Position numbers and translations under genes: made by a program. 64,000 nt of DNA, taken from assembly GCA_032622095.1 (NCBI GenBank), contig CP136067.1, positions 80,502,705 to 80,566,704 on the forward strand, read 5' to 3'. Numbering within the stretch: the stretch's first letter is position 1; each line of letters starts with the position of its first letter. The DNA comes from Siphonodentalium dalli (lineage: Eukaryota > Mollusca > Scaphopoda > Gadilida > Siphonodentaliidae). The notes beneath the pieces are model-generated. The model was not told the origin of the DNA and made no database searches. It was given only the letters and a program-made list of their open reading frames with translations. Of this stretch, positions 57,701 through 64,000 are shown in pieces.

Positions 57701-59641
57701 GCATAATCGGGGGAGCGTGAACTGTTCCTGCCCGAGAAGAGATCCGCCCGAGAAATACTACCTGGGAAGGATCCAGAGATGGTGCAAATAAAGGCTCTAT
57801 ATCATACTAGTAGACTATCTCATCCGATTTTCATGTTTAGTTGTTGAATTATTCTTCTCTTAGAAAAATTTGTTGAAATAATGGAGAACCACTTTAATAA
57901 TTACTATCCCCAGGGTCTCCAGAGTTTGAGCGCCCAAACCTGTAGCAGGTAGAAAAACATCCCTGGATCCTTCTCAGACATTTACAAGCCCACCGGTTCA
58001 GACCGGCTTGCTGAACCGGCTGGTGTATAATCGCAGCTATTGTTCATTAGACCTACCGCCATACTTAAAGTAATTAACCACCAATAACGTGGTGTCACCC
58101 AGTTAATATGGCGGTACTATACCGCGGTATCCTCCAACACCGCGGCACCGATACCGCTTGTTAACGCGAACAAGCATGCGCGAGTAAATACCTCCCCTAA
58201 AAGAGTTCCATGAAAATCACCGCGGTATTCCACAAAATTAATGCGGTGCCCGCTAAAAGACCACTGTATCATCACCCAATACCGTAACTTCACGCCATGA
58301 CCGTCTCGATACCGCTACCGTTTATTACCGGTATCACCGCGGTCATGACCGGGGTATCACCCCGTTTCTCTGGTCAATCACTTTGAGAATAGCGGTATAT
58401 ACAAGGTAGCTATTAATCGACATACCTCTATGACATGGCTGAGATTTATTCGTAGCACTACGGTACTACTGTCATATGAAGTTATTGTTATGCATGTGAC
58501 ATTGATAAACCAAGATCTAATCAACTGTCAGTATTCTTGGGTAGATTGTAATCAACTTCAAGGTCAAACGTGATTAACACATCTGGATCATTTGTATTGA
58601 AACATAGTATTATGTGAAAGCACGTTGTTCATAACATGACGAGAGATAGCGTCAGTAGCGATGGAATTATTGTTAAATAAATTTCCACGCATTAAAACGT
58701 CAAAATAATTCCCACGAAATTATGATATTTCCGGCGGAGAATCACGTGGCATTTTTGATATCTGACAAATTCAATCATACCTTATAGGTGCTATAATAAT
58801 TCCATAGATGTATTTCTCACAATAATCTGTGCGCCTCGTAAGGCCTTGAAATGGTATCTGGTTTTGACATTGATAAACCAAGATGTTAATGTTATCAACT
58901 TTAAGTTCGAATGTGACCAACACATCTGGATCAGTGGTATAGAACCATAAAACAACAAAGTATTATGAGAAAGAATGTTGTTCATAACATTATGATAGAT
59001 AGCGTCAGTAGCGATGGTAATTATTGCTAAATAAATGTCCACGCGTAAATAAATTCCCACGAAATTAGGAGACTTCCGTTAGAGAATCACGTGGCATTTT
59101 TTATATCTGACAAATTATATCATACCTTATAGGTTCTATAATAATTACATAGATGAATTGTTCACAGTAGTCTATGCGCCTCGTAAGGCCTTGAAATGGC
59201 GGCTGATTATGGCGAAATGTGCGCCTCGTATCGATTTTCATATTCGAAAATTTTGAAGTCAGCCGCCTATTCGAAAAACACGAACAATTATATGTTTGAA
59301 ACGAAACGGTCCGTGAATTCGAAACGATAATTATAAAAACGAACGCGTAGGCGACCAGTAATTATTGTATCGATAAATTGAATTTGTCGCTATTGTTAAA
59401 CGACAAATTCGGAAAAATACTCCCTTATGATCCGTTCGGTTGTAGCAGAAAAATAAACTGGCTAAATTCAATCTGTACAGTGAATTATATTGGGACTGCG
59501 CATGCGTGACTGATACCGAGGCAAGCCCCTGACCATTAGTTACCGTAGGCGACCGACCAAAAAGTTAACCCTTTTCTGCTATGGTTTACAAACGCAGGAC
59601 ATCTATCCATATAGTTCAGTGTGAGGGCTTCCTTTGGCGGA
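54713..59641. mobile_element. 4.9 kb element with inverted termini, intronic
   Basis: Termini TTTCCGCCAAAGGAAGCCCT then CACACTGAACTATATGGA at the left (54713) appear in reverse complement at the right (59600-59641). The interior holds a direct repeat pair (about 55090-55170 and 57105-57200, 'GACCTGC-GGAGGCCCA'), a ~220-bp tandem pair (about 56200-56590), a CCGCGGTA-rich stretch (58100-58380) and a 368-bp tandem pair (58498-59212). A 203-codon minus-strand frame (56848-57459) has low-complexity N-terminal sequence and an acidic centre. I cannot assign it to a transposase, though a retroelement ORF1-like origin is conceivable. With the adjoining MITE it interrupts the host tandem array exactly. 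Confidence 0.6.
58498..59212 (+). repeat. 368-bp tandem duplication inside the 4.9 kb element
   Basis: GACATTGATAAACCAAGAT at 58498 recurs at 58866. Both copies continue with 'CACATCTGGATCA', 'GATAGCGTCAGTAGCGATGG', 'GAATCACGTGGCATTTTT' and 'GCGCCTCGTAAGGCCTTGAA'. Divergence is moderate. Confidence 0.75.
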
Positions 59642-59770
59642 AATATGTGAACATAGTCAATGAACCCTCTTTTAAAAGCCCTCCTGATGCCAAACCTGCA
59701 TGCCAAATTTCATCGAGATCCGATTACCTATGGTTGAAATATATCAGCGGATGGATGGACAGTCACATGT
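59642..59770 (+). mobile_element. 'GGATAACTCT' tandem-core element, right part
   Basis: Resumes the monomer cut at 54361: ATGTGAACATAGTCAATGAA, then 'CCCTCTTTTAAAAGCCCTCC', 'CCAAATTTCATCGAGATCCG' and 'CAGCGGATGGATGGACAG'. This gives the pre-insertion arrangement of the locus. Confidence 0.7.
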
Positions 59771-60009
59771 AATCCAGTATATTTATTTGCTAGTACATAA
59801 TTTGATGTTGTCTGGTCTCTCTGACCCAAAATTATTGCTTGACACTGCAAAGTCTATACAGAAAATTCAAGGAAGAAATACAACTCTCTTTAACTTGTCT
59901 ACAAGGGGAGAAATGAGGCATGCGGTAGGTTTCAGGAGCATATGGGAAAGTTGTGAAAAAAAAGTATAACTTTGTGTGACCTTCAGTAAAGATGAAACTG
60001 TTTACTAAC

Positions 60010-60096
60010 CTTAACTTGTAGCATTAATGATGTTAATTTGATAATGAGTTGAATAGAGCTGTCACTCTTGTCCTTCTTCCTGGACACCATCATACT
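60010..60096 (-). CDS. Unidentified gene, internal coding exon
   Basis: The minus-strand acceptor is ATTTTTTCTACAG and the donor is AAG|GTTAGT. The 87-nt exon is phase 0 at both ends and encodes SMMVSRKKDKSDSSIQLIIK LTSLMLQVK, a basic segment followed by a hydrophobic helix. It joins in frame with 63102-63200 upstream and 52263-52357 downstream. The intron between this exon and 52357 is 7.65 kb and contains the 5.3 kb of inserted elements. Confidence 0.75.
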
Positions 60097-60913
60097 CTGT
60101 AGAAAAAATATCATAATATTAAGGGCTTGTATGGTATTATCTGTAAATTTCATCGAAATTAACGAAAATGCGAGTATCATGGCATTTAAAACGATGAAAA
60201 ATATGGCATGTTGTCATTTTCATGCACTTCCAGATATCGTCCAATTACACGCTAATAGCACACAGACTACGTTAATATCACTCCAACTAACATGCATAAA
60301 TTAAGAAAATAAAAGCAAACATTTAACGGTGTGGCACTTGAAAAGTGTCATCATCAACAAACAAATATATATTTAGCACACAGAGCAGCAGTTCCGGCAC
60401 GCATATTAGAGTTTTAGGTGCAGATCAGGCCATTTGATTACGTGGTGTGGAGTTGATCAAATATATATTCACCACAAAAGTATAATATACATGCTTCAGT
60501 CACTCAATTTTAGTGAGCAATGACTCTTAAAAGATTACGATGGATAGAGATACAGACGAATGTATAGACCAGTAACACAATGCATTATGAATACAAATAT
60601 CTATTAGATGTCTTGATATATCTAGTATGAATTTGAAGATACAAATGCAAATTCAGAGCAATCTCAGTATTTGTTCTGTATACATGAGTCATCATTAAAA
60701 TTTCATCCCTCATTTTTGAAAATGTTCTAAGATTTCAAACTTAAATGAATATGCACAATTTTAATTATGGACTTTCACACAATCATTCGACTATCATGAA
60801 GTATCAACCTTTATTTCACACCCGTTGATGGAATCGCAGTCATTGAATACATATTGTTGTATACCACACGTTGTGTACAAGCGAGAACTACTTCGTGTTG
60901 AACTTGTCACCAG
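60097..60913 (-). other. Intron sequence
   Basis: AT-rich intron without recognised elements. Confidence 0.4.
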
Positions 60914-61872
60914 CAGTGTTCGCGCTGTCGGTAGCCAAATTAGCCAATGGCTAATCTTTTTCGAATTTGGCTAATAAAAATTTCATTTGGCTAAACATTT
61001 GGCTAAACTTTTTTTTTTACCCCAAATGGAGAATGAAAGCATGAATTTTTGGCAAGTGGGTTATCAATTCTGTGATGTGAACGATCTAGTCCAAAAACAT
61101 CGTAAGTGGGAATATATCGCCGACTGTACAAAGGGAAACCCGATCGCGGACAGTACAAAGGGAAACCACTAACAGCAAAAGTCTTTATTTTAAATTTAAT
61201 CCGCTAATCCCCCATTGTCTGTCTGGTCACTCACGGGGCTCCTGCACAATGCATGTTTATGATGACATTGTATTTATGACGGTCAAGGTTTATGAGCACC
61301 AAGTGTAAGACAATAGCTTAATCAGCCAAATGTGAATCACGACAGATATTTTGTGGCTATTTGTCAAAACCGATACATTCAAAATAATATGCATGCTTTT
61401 ATGACAGATTGTAATTTGATAATGGCGTAACAATATTAACTTATTAGTTTCCAGATGTCACTTAGATATTTTCGCAAGGATAATTAATATTTCATGATTT
61501 AATCAATTAAAAGATATTGATATAAAACAAAAACATAATGACATTAAGAAGGACAATCCCGGGTCCCCCCCCCCCCCCCCCAAATCACTCTTTCACATAG
61601 AGATTAATATTTTTTTAATAAATGATATATATATAAAAATATTTCTAGTTCATCAAAATTAGTTAAATTAATGTGCATTTTACCTGTGTCTGTTAGATTT
61701 GACGTTTTAGTCATTAATTGTGAACCGACCAGAAAACGATGATTTAATTTGGCCATAGTTTTTTTTAATTTGGCCAAAAAACATTTGGCTAAAGATTTTT
61801 TCATTTGGCTAATAAACTTTTCATTTGGCTAAACTTTTGGCTAAAGTTTTTTTCGGTCCAGCGCGAACACTG
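60914..61872. mobile_element. hAT-type MITE with 8-bp target duplication
   Basis: The termini CAGTGTTCGCGCTG and CAGCGCGAACACTG are inverted repeats of the CAGNG type used by hAT transposons. They are flanked by an exact 8-bp duplication GTCACCAG (60906-60913 and 61873-61880), the length hAT transposase makes. Near both ends the sequence repeats 'ATTTGGCTAA' many times in the same orientation. No complete transposase is present; the 61-codon frame at 60987 is unrecognised. A C run lies at 61566-61580. The perfect duplication suggests a fairly recent insertion into the intron. Confidence 0.85.
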
Positions 61873-61880
61873 GTCACCAG

Positions 61881-62799
61881 GAGCAATGATGATTACGTCG
61901 ATGATACACTTTCAGTGATGCCCAAACATTGCCGTTTTTGTTAGGGCATATTTTCATAAGGCATAAATCACAATTATGGTAGTTATGGTATCAATGGAGG
62001 CTTGAACTTGAATCAAGGATTAAACTTACAAGACACAAGGGTGTGGAATAAATACAGAACATAACTGGCATCATTATCTCAAATATTTTATCGAACTCAT
62101 GTTTTTTCTATGTACAATCTGCAACTTAAGATAATATCTATTAAACACAGACGGTGTTTTATTAACCTCTTCGCTGCAATGACATCCGTAACTATTACAA
62201 TGACATGCCGTATGCTACTACTTCAGCACAATAACAGTAGACCATTATACATAATTGGAACTCAGAGATTGGAGCATCGGAATAACTGTATTTCGAAGTT
62301 TCAAACAGTGTATGATGTTCCACGATTGTGAACGATAATAGCCTTTCAACTGAGTCTGTATTATGGTTCTTGTGATATTCCCGTTATATTTTCCCACTCG
62401 AAAATGCCAATAACGTCAACAGCCCACGACGTCACAACGTCATTTAGCAGCTAAGAGGTTAAAGAAATGGATGTTGATTTTGTTGCGTTCCATGGAGTTT
62501 GAATGCATATTGGTCTGCCATTTCCTGTGCAACACTAAAGTTCCTGACTGTAGTCGGGTGCTTAAACATTAGTAGAACTAACACTTTCAGAATGTATAAG
62601 GCACTGGTGAAGTATCATGTGGTCATTGCCATACGTGCATGAACAAATTATCATTTCAAAATTGCTATGTTACGATTGGAATGGAACATTGATGTGTCCC
62701 TTAACTCATGATATGGACAGGCCCTAAAATAAGTTGAACAAGAGATGGACTGTCATCCGCGCATACCCCCATGTGGCATACCACCTAGTGTGGCATACC
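61881..62799 (-). other. Intron sequence
   Basis: No exon or clear element was recognised here. Confidence 0.4.
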
Positions 62800-63052
62800 T
62801 ATAACCTATGACTGAGATACTCAGGCAGACGGACCCAAATATCAGCATTTTCAGATCAACAAAGATAAATCCGAACAAAATCGATTGAACACTTCATTGA
62901 ATGTCCTCATAGCAGTAAACATCCGTACCAAATTTCATTAAGATCCAATTACTACTGTTCAAGTTAGGATCAGAATAGACATCGGACAGACGTACAGATG
63001 GATGCACAGACGGACAGATGCAAAAACAATATACCCTCCTTTTTTGTATAAT
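62800..63052 (+). mobile_element. 'GGATAACTCT' family, 3' part
   Basis: One diverged monomer with 'TTTTCAGATCAACAAAGATAA' type sequence, 'CCAAATTTCATTAAGATCCA' and a GACGGACAGATG end, followed by AAAACAATATACCCTCCTTT. It appears to carry the 3' terminus of the family. Confidence 0.55.
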
Positions 63053-63101
63053 AATAAATAATTTGATAGAATCATGCGTATTATATGCTACTATAAATTA
63101 C

Positions 63102-63200
63102 CTGGCCCAAACTATCCACCATCTGTTCACCCTCTTTCTCACACTTCTCCTTGATGTCATTAGGTAACTGAACTGGAGGTAGTCCTTGTTCTGGTGCAAG
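63102..63200 (-). CDS. Unidentified gene, upstream coding exon
   Basis: The minus-strand acceptor is ACTATATTTTAG before 63200 and the donor is CAG|GTAATT after 63102. The 99-nt exon (33 codons, phase 0 at both ends) encodes LAPEQGLPPVQLPNDIKEKC EKEGEQMVDSLGQ, a proline-containing linker followed by a charged helix. It joins in frame to 60010-60096. More 5' exons must lie beyond 63701 or outside the window; I saw none up to 64000. Confidence 0.7.
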
Positions 63201-63247
63201 CTAAAATATAGTATAGATTTGTGTGTACAGAGAGTATAATGGTAACA

Positions 63248-63701
63248 AGCCTGAGTTTAGTGAGTGTCATTTGCAGAATGAGGTCCCCAGAGGGTGAATT
63301 TAGTGATGCTATCCCACACAGCAGGCTAGCATCACCAAATTCACCTTCTGTGGACCTCATTCTGCAGGGCCTCATCTGCTATGGGAGACACGGACTCAGA
63401 TTGAAGTTCTCAAATCTCAAATGGTGAATATTGTTATGTACCCACTGGGAACCTCAATTATGCAATTTGTCTTCTGTCAATTTGGGGATACAGAGATTCT
63501 AAAGAATAAAAAAGAAATAGAATCTAAGTTTCCATAGAAATTTTATAATAAAGAAACTTTCCAGAGAAGATGAGGCCTAAGCAGAATGAGGTCCCCAGAG
63601 GGTGAATTTAGTGATGGTAGCCTGCTATGCGGGATAGCGCATTAAATTCACCCTCTGGGGATCTCATTCTGCAAATGACAGGCATACTAAACTCAGGCTT
63701 G
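63248..63701. mobile_element. Double-hairpin foldback element
   Basis: The left arm (63248-63383) begins AAGCCTGAGTTTAGT. The right arm (63566-63701) is its reverse complement, ending at ACTAAACTCAGGCTT. Each arm is itself a hairpin: GCAGAATGAGGTCCCCAGAG at 63275 pairs with the complement near 63345-63368, and the same happens at 63580-63672. The centre is a ~180-bp AT-rich spacer. The plan (two self-palindromic arms, inverted to each other) is the same as in the unrelated element at 42033. Confidence 0.75.
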
Positions 63702-64000
63702 AATGGTAAGGTACTGCTGAACGAATTGCATACAAAAACATCACAACATATTCTAATAAGATTCTATGTTTGAACTACAGATCAAACAACAAGGACAACC
63801 TAATCCGATAATCCACTCTGGTGAAACAGAGTAAAATGTTAGTATGGACAGATGGAAGTTGCATCGAACCTTCAACTACATGCCACAAACCTCCCCTGGT
63901 GATTGGACGCATAATAATTTATCCATTTAATACACAGATTAGACCAAAATATGTTTAACCCTTTTCCCAACAGCACCTGTACTTACACCACGTCATAGAG
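63702..64000. other. Window edge; possible start of a TTAACCC element
   Basis: TTAACCCTTTTCCCAACAGC at about 63956 resembles the TTAACCCTTTACCCAAC end of the element at 42033. It could be the left end of another copy cut by the window edge. No exon was seen. Confidence 0.35.

Noticed and set aside
61566-61580. C homopolymer as a functional signal
   Set aside because: It is a simple homopolymer inside the hAT MITE. A comparable G run occurs at 53137. Both are probably slippage-prone tracts or assembly-sensitive sites.

Overview
This window looks like nuclear DNA from a marine invertebrate, most probably a bivalve mollusc. It is AT-rich and has no operon-like coding, long CDS or ribosome binding sites. 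It is dominated by short non-autonomous transposons and tandem repeats of styles I associate with mollusc genomes: Helitron-like elements with a CTGT microsatellite head, a tandem core and a hairpin-CTAG tail; blocks opening with AGCTCACCTGAGAC; and tRNA-derived SINEs. The taxonomic call is inference from repeat style, not a database match.

Only one gene is well supported. On the minus strand, four exons at 63102-63200, 60010-60096, 52263-52357 and 49670-49769 have good acceptor and donor sites, join in one continuous reading frame and end at a TGA. They encode the last 126 residues of a helical, charged protein that I cannot name. Its 3' UTR would lie below 49669. The 5' exons would be beyond the right edge of the window or are not recognised. 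The introns are packed with mobile elements, including a 5.3 kb insertion, a hAT MITE and tandem-repeat elements.

Layout: 1-9 kb holds AGCTCACC-type tandem blocks, a widely spaced inverted repeat (1081-1215 and 6206-6336), a large hairpin (5747-5907), 16-bp minisatellites in a duplicated block, and a ~135-bp tandem element with a Helitron-like end. 10-18 kb holds an inverted repeat, a SINE, a copy of a family seen again at 21 and 25 kb, a 1.06 kb element with palindromic ends, and a TTAA-flanked MITE. 19.2-31.2 kb is a nested set of giant foldbacks: outer arms of ~1 kb (19187-20184 and 30315-31244) around a ~42-bp minisatellite; a second foldback (20859-25542) inside that minisatellite with its own 21-bp minisatellite core; and a Helitron-like element (27053-30312) that abuts the right outer arm. 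31.7-32.7 kb is an inverted relative of that Helitron-like element.

33.1-37.5 kb is a head-to-tail array of seven Helitron-like elements joined at CTAG|TC. It has a 122-bp core monomer and contains a 563-bp inverted copy of itself. 38-47 kb holds tandem-repeat elements, LINE endonuclease and reverse-transcriptase remnants, a second SINE, a hairpin MITE and a piggyBac-like TTAA element built of two 69-bp palindromes. 47-64 kb is the gene region with its element-rich introns and, near the end, a double-hairpin element at 63248-63701.

Most open frames in the window come from tandem repeats or chance. No CRISPR, rRNA or functional tRNA gene was seen.
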